The notes under the pieces were generated by a model, which saw only the letters and a list, made by a program, of their open reading frames with translations, made no database searches and was not told the DNA's origin. Shown here piece by piece: positions 12,300-23,286 of a stretch of 64,000 nt of DNA. This DNA is from Pisaster brevispinus (Eukaryota > Echinodermata > Asteroidea > Forcipulatida > Asteriidae): positions 7,710,001 through 7,774,000 of the forward strand of contig JAMKCF010000014.1 of NCBI GenBank assembly GCA_023634235.1, written 5' to 3'. Every line of letters begins with the position of its first letter. Position 1 is the first letter of the stretch. The position numbers and the translations under genes are program-made.

Positions 12300-12676
12300 G
12301 ATCAGCTATTGGCATCTCATACGTGATAACGAAGCATCTGATTGGATGTTATTTTTTGTGTATCTATCACAACGGCTTACGGCATTGCGTGCCTAGGTAA
12401 TTCCTTTGTCTTCGTGGCCGTTGTTCCCTTGGCACAGCTTTTCCTTGATACCTACGGCTGGAGGGGAACAATGCTACTACTTAGAGGATTAAAGCTACAT
12501 CTCGCCGTTTGGGCGATTATTGCGAATGCTTTCGTGTTTGGAAACGCTACTGCAATGATCTCAATCCTCCTTGATGTTGTCATAAAAGAGACATTCGGTA
12601 AATAACAGATGGGGCACGCATTGGGATGATTGGACTTGCGACTGGTTCGACATATCTCCTTTTTTGTACTTTCCAG
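12300..12676 (+). pseudogene. decayed duplicate of MCT (SLC16-like) exon 3
   Basis: This matches exon 3 of the transporter at 23-26 kb. It opens at the same acceptor position and phase (TATTCAG then GGA...), reads GSAIGISYVITKHLIGCYF, hits a frame break near 12380, and continues GIACLGNSFVFVAVVPLAQL and FLDTYGWRG. That parallels FSNILPKAMIGRCF, GIGQAGSPMGLILMAPL and LLDTYGWRG in the intact gene. It then jumps directly to a later region (ATAMISILLDVVIKETFG, then a stop). Equivalents of about 150 residues are missing, so it is 377 nt against 839. A GTGAG donor survives at 12677. The exon was duplicated and has since degenerated. Confidence 0.75.
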
Positions 12677-13609
12677 GTGAGTTCCTAGGCCATGCCTCGT
12701 CTGCAGCGAGAACACTAACGGTACTGCAACTAATTTTCCGAATTACTGAAAGACACCTCATAAGTTCTTGTAAACCAATGTCAAAAAGAACATTCAAACT
12801 TTGCAGCAGAATTTGACATTGATGAACTTAGCATAGTCTTTTAACTTATGTCCAGTCATTGTAATTAACCGGGGGGGGCGGACACGGAAAAAGAAAAAGG
12901 CGCCATCAACGTTGATACTCGTCTCATTCATGAGCATGCCTTACATGCATGCAGTCGAAACTGTTCATGCAGTCAGGTCGCAGCAATAAAGCGCTCTGAT
13001 TGGTCCAAGGCTTCATACCAGGAAACGCAGCCTTTGTGTGTCACCCTGACTGCTCGGTATACCATACCAACACACATAAACTCTGGACGCCGACTGGTCC
13101 ACACATGAAACCGTTAACGGAAGTTTGTATTTAATTCGAACGTTACATTTTGAAAATCATAAAAATCGATTGGGTAGAATGGGTGATTTTTTAACTTCAC
13201 AATGTTAGAAAACTATATATTTAAACAAGAACTTGAAACATCTCAGGGGTAGAATGGTTCAATTTTTCACTTTCGTCGCGTTTTGTGACACTGTTTTAGG
13301 GGTGTCGAAATTTTCGTTCAAAGCAATATTATACATTGATTAACGGTATGGTGCTGTTGCCTGGCCATGCGCCTAATGTTGGAGGGACGAATGAATTTTA
13401 AAATAGTCTTGTCTAGATATTTGTCAAATATTTGCATTTTATTCCACTCCAAAAACCTGACAAATAAACTATACATATATAATTGGTAAAATACTGCCTT
13501 ACTTTTATCTAATTTAATCCATTCGTGTTAGTGTAAAAATTAAACACCCCTATTTTTGTAATGGTACGTTCACACTGTCCGTGGTACATGAATGCAGGGT
13601 CTAGCAAGT

Positions 13610-13786
13610 ACGGTTACATGGAACAAGATGAATGTTTACATGCAAGAGATATGGTTACATGTAAGAGATATGGTTACACGTAAGAGATAGGGTTACACGT
13701 AAGAGATAGGGTTACATGCAAGATCTATGGTTACAAACTAGTGTTATGATGGTTACATGCCAGTGTTGAAGGTTACACGCGGCTGT
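13610..13786. repeat. GGTTACATGTAAGAGATAT-type short tandem repeat
   Basis: Roughly eight imperfect units of 18-24 bp start with GGTTACA and carry AAGAGATA in the better-preserved central copies. Units at both ends are more diverged. No coding potential. Confidence 0.8.
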
Positions 13787-14059
13787 ATGATACTCGGTAT
13801 ATTGTTGATTAAATTGTTGATTGATGCAATAAATGATCTTGTGATCAGTTCACCGACAATCCACTTGCCAAGGTGTCCTTGTAATTGAGTAACTGTATAG
13901 CAATAGGATTAGAAGATCATTACGCAATCGGCAGTATATTTCCTCCAAAACGGACCTTGTCCCTTAGCCTTTAGATCTCTCGATGATCTTCAAGCCTGAG
14001 GAATAATTAGGCCCAGGATCATATTGTAATTTGCCTCTAACAAATCCGATTCCGCCACA

Positions 14060-14126
14060 ATAGTAATCCGCCTGGGCGAAATAGTAATCCGCACGGGCGG
14101 AATAGTAATCCGCCCGGGCGGAATAG
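14060..14126. repeat. 19-bp tandem repeat, CGGGCGGAATAGTAATCCG type
   Basis: Three to four units of GGGCGRAATAGTAATCCGC occur in a row. Each unit contains the self-complementary CCCGGGCGG-type core. The minus-strand ORF across it (13990-14223) has a repetitive RITIPPVRITISP peptide and is unlikely to be real. Confidence 0.8.
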
Positions 14127-14254
14127 CTTTCTTTTTTCCCTCTTTCTTTACCATGTCCTTTATATACTTATGTACAAAACAGCCCAACTCGAATTTATTT
14201 ATTACTTCTCCTTTTTTTGCCATGGAAGGGCCGCATAGTACGAAGCTGTCTAAA

Positions 14255-14666
14255 GGACATGGTGAAAAACATCTTCCTTCTCTCTGAAAACCCGTTGGTA
14301 CGATCGACTTCTATCTCGTAGGCTTTCGTAGGCCTTCGTACGACTTCTATCTCGCCCATACCACTTCTATCTCGCCCGTACCATTTCTATCTAGTACATG
14401 TCCCACTTCTATCTCGCCTGGTACGGGCGAGGTAGAAGTGGTACGGGCGGGAAAGAAGTGGTACGGGCGAGAAGGAAGTGGGACGGGCGAGATAGAAGTG
14501 GTACGGGCAAGAAGGAAGTGGGACATGTACTAGATAGAAGTGGTACGGGCGAGATAGAAGTCGTAAGGGCGAGATAGAAGTCGTACGATGGCCTACGAAG
14601 GCCTACGAGATAGAAGTCGATCGTACCAACGGGTTTTCAGAAGGAAGATGTTTTTCAACATGTCCC
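14255..14666. mobile_element. foldback element with internal 20-bp repeats, nested
   Basis: Long imperfect arms begin GGACATGGTGAAAAACATC at left; the right arm ends TGTTTTTCAACATGTCC. Both arms carry the CCCGTTGGTACGATCGACTT motif in opposite orientations. The centre consists of GGTACGGGCGAGATAGAAGT units, about 20 bp, inverted about a midpoint near 14420. It interrupts the left terminal repeat of the outer element. It is flanked by TAAA (14251-14254) and TTAA (14667-14670), so a TTAA-type target site, as for piggyBac-related MITEs, is plausible. Confidence 0.75.
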
Positions 14667-15606
14667 TTAAGGCCCTGTCACACCTTGACGTTTTAGCCAG
14701 CTTATGCCGACGTATGAAAATTTCTCTGAAACGCTGGCACAAAGACGCTGAACTATCGATGTTTTTTCCATTTTGAGCGTATTCAAAATTTATAACGAGT
14801 TGGACGTATACATACCGTAGTAGTAACTTACATAGAACGTTTCCATAACGTTTAGATAACTTATACCAACGAATACCAACGAATGCATAGCGTGTTGCCG
14901 GCGTTCACAACTTATGCCCAACGATAGTCTAACTTATGCACAGCGCGCGGAGCGTATCGCCGACGATCACCTGTCGTACCCTTTAAAGGCTGCCGCTCGA
15001 CGATTCAAATTATAACTGCACTAGACATCACAGCATCAACATCCGTCATGCCGAAGAAAATGGATCCTTGATGAGGAGTACTGACGGGTTCCTCCTGCGA
15101 ACCCCATTTTTTTAGTATACAATTCCCCCAAACGCTACCAATACGCCATTATACGGTGGCTATTAGTTAGAAAAACGTTTAGTAAGTTCTGTGGTCGTCC
15201 AGAACACGTCATAACGTCTACATACGTTGGTATGCGTTGGAGATAAGTTCGACATAGGTTCAAAGCACGTTACTCATAGGTTAGAAAAACGTTTTGGGTA
15301 CGCTAGACGTATGTCGACTTATGATTAACTTACAAGTAACGTGTGTGAACGTGTGTCAACGATCGTATAACTTACCTACAACTTATGCGGGACTTATGAG
15401 CCACACCCTGGCATACGCCGAAAATGTTTGTGCATGCACAACATTTTTCGACGACCTTGCCTTACTACGACGTATACCAGCGTGTTTCAGCGTGCTCGTA
15501 GCTTATACAAAACTTACCCATAACTTATTCGACGTACGCCAGCGTATTCGCCAAATTTTTCATACGTCAGCATACGCTGGCTAAAACGTCAAGGTGTGAC
15601 AGGGCC

Positions 15607-15910
15607 AACCTCTTCCCCAGGGTGTGTCGAGCAGTACGAGGTTGACTGCTCTCTCACCCTGGTATTGGAACATTTGCATATCCACAAATTTTGGATGCAA
15701 ATTAGAATAGTCTGGCTGCATATCGAAATTCACATCTTCGCCATAGTCTCGTGGTCCGGTACCAGATTTAGTAGCTTGTATGTATTGGAAACATGTACAT
15801 GTGCTAATGTAATGTTGTTGTCCAATCAGGGTCCAAGTGAGGAGTTTCCATCCCAGGGTTTACTATTGACAAACATGGTTGGAAATAAAGTAAACCATGG
15901 GGACGAGGTT
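15607..15910. mobile_element. 304-bp inverted-repeat insertion, nested
   Basis: The ends are AACCTCTTCCCCAGGG and, reversed, AACCTCGTCCCCATGG (14 of 16). An exact 11-bp repeat GTGACAGGGCC flanks it (15596-15606 and 15911-15921). That 11-mer is the terminal sequence of the outer element, so this insertion went into the outer element's right repeat and duplicated it. Mutator-like elements make 8-11 bp duplications, but the superfamily is not certain. ORF 15596-15943 is a shadow. Confidence 0.7.
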
Positions 15911-16436
15911 GTGACAGGGCCTTTAGACAGCTTCGTAGCATAGAGCTCAACAGGACACCGTGATCGGTCATGCGTGGATTATTGGGTGACACTAACCCTT
16001 TCAGTACCAACAGATACTTGCAACTAATGCAATGGTGACCAAAGAAATTTTATCGATATGACTACTTGGTTACCAAGAGTATTCTGTAAAGTTTTAGGTT
16101 ACAGCGCCCTCACAAGGCAGATTGGGGTTAGCCTAGGTACTAGTCACAGAATGCAACTTGTACAAGCAACCAATGCTGACAATGAAGTATATGATGAAAT
16201 GACTGTTTCCTTTGGCATATTGCCTTTGACTAATTAATTGCCTTAAACATATATTCGAGGTTTGGTATTATGACCAATAAATACCAAATTGAGTAGTTTC
16301 AATGTGAAAACTTAACATTTCTAAAGTTGCTGTTCATACCAATCTGCATGAAAATTATTTCCCTCGGAAAATTTGTTTCTGAAACCTAAAATAAACAGGT
16401 TTTAATAATTTCCTTTCGAAGCACCATCCCCCGCCT

Positions 16437-17270
16437 CAATTGACACCTATCATGAACCTATATGTAAACAAGGAATTCCAAAAGTGCAATTGTTTTTCTT
16501 TCGAAGCACCATCCCCCTCCCCCCAACCCGCCTCAATGTTGGAAAGTTTGGTTGGCGCTCATAGGATTCAACATTTAATATTGCCTAAAATAAACAAGAG
16601 AGGTTTGATTAGGCACAATATGACTTGGAACAAAATTACTGCTAAAATCCAAACTATTATTCGTTACCACAGTTAATGTCAAAGGAAATGAGCTGTACAA
16701 ATTAACACCTATCATGAACTCATATGTAAAGAAGGAACTAACATTAAATATTGCCTAAAATAAACAAGAGAAGTTTGATTACGCACAATATGAACTGGAA
16801 CCAAATTACTGCTAAAATACAAACTAGTATTCGATACCACCCTTAAAGTCGGAGGAAATGAGCTGTACAAATTTACACCTATCACGAACCAATATGTAAA
16901 TAAGGAATTCCAAAAGTGCAATCGTTTTTCTTTCGAAGCACCATCCTCCCCCCCCCCCCCAATGTTGGAAACTTTGGTTGGCGCTCATAGGATTCATCAT
17001 TCAATATAAAAATATTGCCTTAAGTAAACAAGAAAGGTTTGATTACGCACAATGTGAACTGGAACCAAATTACTGCTGAAATCCAAACTATTATTCGTTA
17101 TACCACATTTAATGTCCGAGGAAATGAGCTGTACAAATTTACACCTTTCATGAACCAATATGTAAAATAAAATAAGGAATTCCTAAAGTGCTATACTTGT
17201 ACTTTCGAAGTACTATCCCCCGCCCCCCGCCTCAATGTTAACTGGCATGCGCTTGTTGGATTCAACATTG
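16437..17270. repeat. tandem repeat array, type A units
   Basis: About four diverged units of 130-260 bp share GCACCATCCCCC, GAGCTGTACAAATTTACACC, TATGTAAATAAGGAATTCC, TGGTTGGCGCTCATAGGATT and ACTGCTAAAATCCAAACTA. Unit starts lie near 16437, 16703, 16873 and 17140. Homopolymer C runs within units differ in length. No coding potential; the ORFs at 16440-16921 lie inside it. Confidence 0.8.
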
Positions 17271-17626
17271 TACCGGGGGGGGGGGGGGAGGTGTTCCGAA
17301 AGTATAATGAAACAAATTAATCGCTTGGTGTGGAAATTCTCAAACATGGTACAACACACATTGGCTTTAGACATTGTTTACATATCATGCGAGTTTGTTT
17401 TCTATTAAAGATCGAACTGCATACAACACAGTCTCGTTTCTACCCCCAAACATTGTAGCGGGGGGGGGGGGGTGTTCCAAAAGTTTGAAACAAATTAATC
17501 GCTTGGTGTGGAAATTCTCAAAGCATGGTTAACACACATTGGCTTTACACATTGTTTACATATCATGCGAGTTTGTTTTCTATTAGAGGTCGAACTGCAT
17601 ACAACACAGTCGCGTTTCTTCCCCCA
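17265..17626. repeat. tandem repeat, type B, two units of about 180 bp
   Basis: Two units, starting with ACATTGTA and a run of 12-13 G at 17265 and 17450, share TTAATCGCTTGGTGTGGAAA, TTGTTTACATATCATGCGAG and CGAACTGCATACAACACAGT. A third start, ACATTCGG, lies at 17627, where the piggyBac relic begins. The array may thus be the subterminal repeat region of that element, which is inference. Confidence 0.75.
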
Positions 17627-17639
17627 ACATTCGGACCAG

Positions 17640-19190
17640 GAAATTGCTGACTTGAAAGGGCGTTTGAACCACTTGACAGTTGACTGGCATGCTGAACTGG
17701 GTTGTACTCCAAGGTGGAAATAATTCCCTCTATCAACTTGACCCGGAAATCCAAAGTGGACAAGCTCTCGTTTGTATGGATGCTGTTGTATACGACATTA
17801 GCATTAAGCAAACAGATGTCTAGGATTGTGATAAATACTCGTTTCCACCATTTTAGTGTTCTGTGGCTGTGAGTATAGTACGTGGATTGCACAATTGTCC
17901 TGCCAGATCCGTGCCTCCCATGTGTTTATTGTAATCGTCGACTATGCACGGTTTTTGGATATCACGATGTCCTGTTGAAGTTTTCCGGCTGCGAATCTGT
18001 TTACTAGTGACACTGCAATCGCCATAGTTTGACAGGAGAGTGACACGTTTTGTGTCCTGCCACATAACGCATAGTTGGCCTGCTTTCTGATAAAATTGGG
18101 GATCTGCTCCGCTTTTCATGGGGAACTTCTTGGGGTTTGCAACATCGGGTATTCCTAGGGTGGTATAGCGCACAGTTCCACAAGCTCCGAATCCTAGCTC
18201 AGACAACTTGGAGAACAGAGCCGGGCTAGTAAACCAATTGTCCATGTAGATGCAATGTCCTTTATGTTCGAGTCCCTGCAAAAGGTTCAAGACTACCTTG
18301 CCTGGTGCCCCAAGATCGGATGGATGGTGTGTCTCAGGATAACTTACTGAGGACTGTCCTTGTGGGGACCTGGGCTGCGATCCTGTGAACAAGTCCCAGG
18401 CACATGTGTACCCTGTTGTGTCTGATTCGTTCAATGAAAAACATCCCAATTTGGCGGCCTTTCGTGGCATGTACTGTTTGAAGCTGAGTCGTCCTTTGAA
18501 CTTTACCATGGTCTCGTCCGGCGAAAGGTTTCGTCCAGGCTGGTACACCCGGAGGAATGATGGTAGTACAATGTTTAACAGTGGGCGTACTTTTGAAAGT
18601 TTGTCACATCTCTGTTGTTGGCGAGGTGGAAAAATCGAAGGATTGCAGTAAATCGGTTACGAGCCATGGTTGCTGAGTACAGGGGACTTCGTAGAATTTC
18701 AGACCTGGACCAATGCATGGAGTAACGAGGCCTTTTGTTGATTCCCATGCAAAGAAGTAGGGCCACGAATGCCATCATTTTAGGTACATAAGTTGGTCTC
18801 CAAGCACGCTGATTTTCTGCACCCACACCCAAAGTTTGGTCAGCATAACGATTGGTCTCATCTACCATCATCTGCCACACTGCTTCACAAAAGTACAGTT
18901 TGAAGATTTGTACTCTATGGGGGAGAACGAACTGAAGTCTTCTGTAGCCCCGGTGTTTGCACAGGCGGTCGCCGGGTGTAAGACTTGGCTTCACGCCATC
19001 CACACCGGAAATTCGGCTTCTTGATCTTGGATGAAGAGGATGCTGTCGATGTCAAGGTGATAGGCTCATCATCACTGTCTTCTTCCGACACATAATGTGG
19101 TGAATCATCGTCAGAGGACATGTCGGAACCGCTATCGGCAAAGATTTCGTCCAAAATTTTAGCATTTTCATCGGCCATGTCAGAATCTAG
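17640..19190 (-). pseudogene. piggyBac-like transposase (DDE_Tnp_1_7), broken
   Basis: Reading leftward, an acidic N-terminus (SDMSSDDDSPHYVSEEDSDD, about 19080-19130) is followed by the family's N-terminal block (18575-19003), with AWRPTYVPKMMAFVALLLCM and SRSEILRSPLYSATMARNRF. The core (17853-18548) holds the three catalytic Asp positions: SPDETMVKFKGR (about 18518), IYMDNWFTSPALFSKL (about 18242) and DDYNKHMGGTDLAGQ (about 17909). A third piece, YYTHSHRTLKWWKRVFITIL (about 17850-17885), matches the family's RKWW-type segment. Frame changes near 18560 and 17890, and loss of the Cys-rich C-terminus, show that it is inactive. The fold is that of domesticated PGBD and insect piggyBac enzymes. 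Confidence 0.85.
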
Positions 19191-19204
19191 GACTGAAGAA
19201 TGCG

Positions 19205-19290
19205 TGGATGGGGGGACGCCAAGCAAGCCCAAGGAGGGGACGCCAAGGAGGGCACGCCAAGGAGGGCACGCGGGCAGGTTTTAAAGTTGC
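19205..19290. repeat. GGACGCCAAGGAGGG-type short tandem repeat
   Basis: Three to four units of about 15-18 bp (GACGCCAAGSARGSSCAAGG, GGCACGCCAAGGAGGGCACG) lie just before the piggyBac acidic N-terminus in element orientation. They are possibly subterminal repeats of the same element. Confidence 0.6.
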
Positions 19291-19996
19291 CGGGGTGATG
19301 CACGCACGCGGGGCCTGCATGGGATTGAGGGCGCAATTTACATTTTGAGAAATTACTGTTGGTGCGTGTGCCAGTGAGCCTCCATGGTAAACAAGAGAGG
19401 AAATAGTTAGGTGCCATAAGGACTCGGTGGTCACGAAGTGGAATGCTTTTTTGAGCACATCTGGCTCGGCGGTACTGAAAGGGCTACTGCAAACTAGGAG
19501 TGTCACCACTGATCTCTATTATACTGAGTATAGACCTTTCTTTTGCAACGTCACAGCCCAAGTTTTTGCCAACCCAGGTTGGAAAACTATGGAACCCATA
19601 AATGCAAAACAAAAACAGATAACTACAGTAACAATGTTACACAAATATTCAAAATAAGTGTTGAATTTATTGGAAACAAAGCAACCAATCATGTGAGGTA
19701 TTTTATTTAATTAGAAGTTTACCGAAAATGTTGAATTTGGTTAAAACATCTGTTATCACTATTGAATGTTTTACTAACATTCGGCGGTCCATGCCAACCA
19801 GCGCTGTTTGTTTATCAACAATGGAAAGGTTTATCAACAATGGAAAGGTCTATAATGAGATCAGTGAGTGTCACTCACTCAGACGTGGAAGTTTCTTGGG
19901 TTTCTTGGGGCCCCTTCAATACAGTCAGTCCCAATGCGTGCGTTAATGAGGTCAAATCCCGAATTTTATCTGCACAGCCCATTATTATATAGCTCT

Positions 19997-20118
19997 ATGG
20001 CACAGCCCAACGTGCAGAATCGACTTCGAGATTTGCGCGATATACTGCGAGAGTTCGACGACCCCTTTTGCACACGGCACGATGCTCACACGCTTCAGGT
20101 GGCATCCAAGATGGCGTG
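19997..20118 (+). CDS. possible first coding exon, unidentified protein
   Basis: An ATG opens 40 codons plus two bases that end precisely at a consensus GTAAGT donor (20119). The peptide is MAQPNVQNRLRDLRDILREF then DDPFCTRHDAHTLQVASKMA. It looks helical and charged, unlike the repeat ORFs around it. I cannot identify it and no following exon was recognised on the plus strand. The overlapping longer frame (19868) is in the same phase but adds non-descript sequence. Confidence 0.35.
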
Positions 20119-20252
20119 GTAAGTGCACGTAGAATATTTTTCCGAGTCGAATGATACCAAATTTGTTAAGTTTGAAAGAATTTAAGGCCTTTTTTTTAAC
20201 CAACGAACATTTTGGATATTGTTAGGATTGATTTGGGATAGTTTTTGGTTTG

Positions 20253-20273
20253 CAGCGCCCTGACCCAGCTAAA
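20253..20273 (+). repeat. 21-bp direct repeat, copy 1
   Basis: AGCGCCCTGACCCAGCTAAAT occurs here and again at about 22479-22499, 2.2 kb apart. Flanking sequence differs on both sides. Between the two copies I see no gene, only AT-rich sequence, a GGCCTCGAGGCC-rich patch (20590-20900) and short GTACGAAGTGACTTGGGTAC-like words (21340-21390). Confidence 0.6.
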
Positions 20274-22981
20274 TAAAAAGAGGAAATAATACCACTAAAA
20301 ATCGAAAGATTAAAGTGTAAGCTATCGTTTAGTATACTTTTTGACGTGTGGCGATGACTTGTAAGAACGTGACGCACTTCTGCTTTTCGCGAGATTTCTT
20401 GTTTTTACCGATTTTACAGTGCAGTTTATTCACACGCATGGCTGTTGTTGTCGGCTGCTTTGTGGTTATACTCTTGGCCGGCTTTTCAATCATAGACCAG
20501 TCGTTGTTTTCTAGTCTACTGAACTAAGACCCCAAGTATTTTTGTCATGTTTTTATTTATTTATATTTATTTTAAATTAATCTCACCTAGCCTCTAAAGG
20601 CCTCGAGGCCTATTTAATTATTTTTGTTTTAAACAATACAAAATATGGGGATGGGGTGGTTTCATCGTTCTCCATGTGTAGGCCTTAATACAAGTAAGTA
20701 CAATACTTCCTTGGTTTCAATTATTCTAATTATTATATATTTTGTTTTTTCAGTGTTGGAGGCCTCAAGGCCGACTTCGGACGGCATTGGTGGTCTCAAC
20801 CTTGACCTCGCTATGTAATGATTCGGTCTTGGCCTTGGCCTCGTCTGAAGCTTCTGGACTCGAAGAATGAGCTGAGGCCGGTTTGAGGCCGCTAGTTTTG
20901 ACTTGAATTTTCCACCATTTACTTTTCCAAAAAAATCGCAACAAGGTACAAGTACAATTACTGAAACATTTTGTTTACATTTTTGTTAGTGCCTTGGCAC
21001 TTTTGTCGGTCACTTCGTACACAAGTCACCGTCATTCGGCGGCTTCTATAATCGTAGAGATATCAATTTTTTAGTTGATGATTGGTTGACAAAAATATAT
21101 GCTGGATCCTTCAAATGTCTGTAAAAAGCCTCGCCGAAGATATTGATGTTATTCTGTTTCAAGACTCAAATCAAGGCTCAAGACTTTTTCCAGCTTTTCA
21201 AGAATTTTCTAGCTTAAAAAAAATAAAAATAAAAAATCCTAAAATTTCCCACATTTCAGCTTTAAAAAAAAGAATCTTTTCTGCTCACAACGCCACTAAC
21301 ACAATTGTACCCAAGTACGCCATATCATGCGTATGTCTGATTTGACATAGGTACGAAGTGACTTGGGTACAAAGTGACTCGGGTATGAAGCGACATTTAA
21401 ACATTGCCAACCTATGAGTTAGAACTTACCAAAGACACCTTGCAATGATATCATGTATTATATTTGTGATTATTTACTTTGTCTTTAAAAATTGAGTTAA
21501 GCTAGCTTGCCATTGAACAGTTTGTCTTGTAAAAGTATGCGGGTATGAAGTTTACGGAAATTTGTTTTTGGTAGCTATTTTATTATTATGTCAACAAGTG
21601 AACTAGTACATTTTTTTCATTTTAATTGAAGCAACTGTTAACTTTCCATTCAGCAATAAACTGTCTCATAAAAAGTCAATTTAATCATTGCCAACCTAGG
21701 TGTACAACTTGCTAAATACCTTTTATATTTATATTTTTTATTACATCTGTGTTTGTACTCTCTTGTTTGATTTTTAAAAGTTACCTAACGATGGAGCAGG
21801 TTATTTGTTTGGTATATTTTTATTCATTCAATTTTAATGGAAGCGGCTGAACTGTTTTGAACTGTACCTTAACTTTGATAATTATATAGTGTTACATGTT
21901 TATGCAGTAAATGTGACTTAAAATAAAGGAATTGTTGATGTAGAATATAAAACAAATCTTATTTTGCTCACTTGAGTTTTTGTTGTATCGAGCATTTATG
22001 TTTAATAAGGACCCAAACAATAGGACTTTGACCCTTTAACCTTCCAACTAGCCAAGTAATTCCTGACCATGATTTTAACAATTCTTCAAAGTATTTCAAC
22101 AAAATTTAACTTGAAATTTGCAACTCACCTTCAAAATTTAATATTTTGTTCCCCAATTTAATAATTTAATAATTATTCAGACCATCACCCATTTCAATTT
22201 ATATCCTTTGTTCTCCAAGTACCCCAAATCGTCTAAACAAATTTAGCCACCAATCCTTCAGCTTGAATATTTCCCCAAAGACCCTCCCGCCCCGACAAAA
22301 CAATTGGTAACGAGGGCCATCACGCACTTTGTTTACGAGTACATCCGGGTATGTACAGTGGAAGAGCCTGATGTTTCGCGGTTGACCAATCAGCGATCAG
22401 GAAATCCGTAAGCGATCATATTTTTTTCACCAACAGACGTTAACGTTAAATTGTGAGAAGTGTTGGCAAAACGAGCGCCCTGACCCAGCTAAATGAAATC
22501 AAATGTGAAAAGTACAGCATTTGGATAGAATATAACCTTATCTATTTGGTCAGCCCAACGATACGTTGTGGTAACATTGAAAATTAGTAGTAAGTACCAT
22601 GTTTTACGAGGCAAACTGTTTCGTTTTGAAACAAAATATTTGAGTCAATTTTAGAACTAATTATTGAAAACGAAATCATTAAATTATACAACTGGATTGA
22701 AGGTCGGTTATTCATCTCTATAAATCTGTAAATATTTTGGCAGAAAATTACTTTGATCACAAGAAATTGATGAAATTCCTGAGACTATGCCACGCTCATT
22801 AAATATTCATGCAGAGGTCAAGCTCCGAAATCCGTGCATACGTTGCAGATAAAACGAACGGATATTGTGTGCAGTGCGGACTGACTGAATAGCATCTGTT
22901 CATGTTCTCTCAAGTGTAACTTAGTACATGTACTCAGTTAGAAAGCAAAGGTTTGCTGGAAAATCCAATGGTACATGTAGG

Positions 22982-23014
22982 CATGGAGGTAGAATTAGTA
23001 ATTCTACCTCCATG
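22982..23014. promoter_or_regulatory. 33-bp perfect palindrome upstream of the MCT gene
   Basis: CATGGAGGTAGAATTA and its exact reverse complement are separated by a single G. It ends 85 bp before the transporter ATG. It could be a regulatory dyad or a fragment of a foldback repeat; a half copy (CTACCTCCATG) occurs near 27554. Confidence 0.5.
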
Positions 23015-23099
23015 ATGTAGGTGACTACAAGGTGGTTTTCAATATTTCAAACGTACTTATCTTTGTCTTTGAGAAAACGGTAGGTTCGAGTGATAAAGC

Positions 23100-23286
23100 A
23101 TGTCTAACATTGAAAATCACGGAGGCTGGTATGCCGTAATATGTCTACATGTTTCATGGTTGATATTTGTAGGAGTTATCAAGGGTCTAGGCATCATGCT
23201 GCCGACTCTGACCCAGCAATTTACAGATGAGACGTGGGTCATCGGTTGGATGATAGCTATTGTTAGTGGGTCTACCTTCTTCGCTG
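23100..23286 (+). CDS. MCT-like gene, exon 1
   Basis: Initiator ATG, 62 codons plus one base, ending at GTAAGT. It encodes the short cytoplasmic N-terminus, TM1 and the start of TM2. The ORF reading past the donor into a G run is an artefact. Confidence 0.8.

Larger units (their letters stand above)
14239..15937. mobile_element. outer inverted-repeat DNA element, host of two nested insertions
   Basis: The left end reads TACGAAGCTGTCTAAA (14239-14254). After an intervening insertion it resumes GGCCCTGTCACACCTTGACG (14671-14690) and TTTTAGCCAGC. The right end holds the exact complement in reverse order: GCTGGCTAAAACGTC with AAGGTGTGACAGGGCC (15576-15606), then after a second insertion TTTAGACAGCTTCGTA (15922-15937). 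A direct GCATAG flanks both ends (14233-14238 and 15938-15943). The interior is filled with degenerate ACGTAT and AACTTATGCC words. No transposase is present. The superfamily is not assigned. Confidence 0.75.

Noticed and set aside
15294..15943. Two adjacent ORFs of 96 and 115 codons
   Set aside because: They lie inside the outer inverted-repeat element and its nested insertion and contain no recognisable motif.
20253..22499. LTR retrotransposon bounded by the 21-bp direct repeat AGCGCCCTGACCCAGC-
   Set aside because: The repeat is only 21 bp, flanking sequence differs, and there is no reverse transcriptase, primer-binding site or polypurine tract between the copies.
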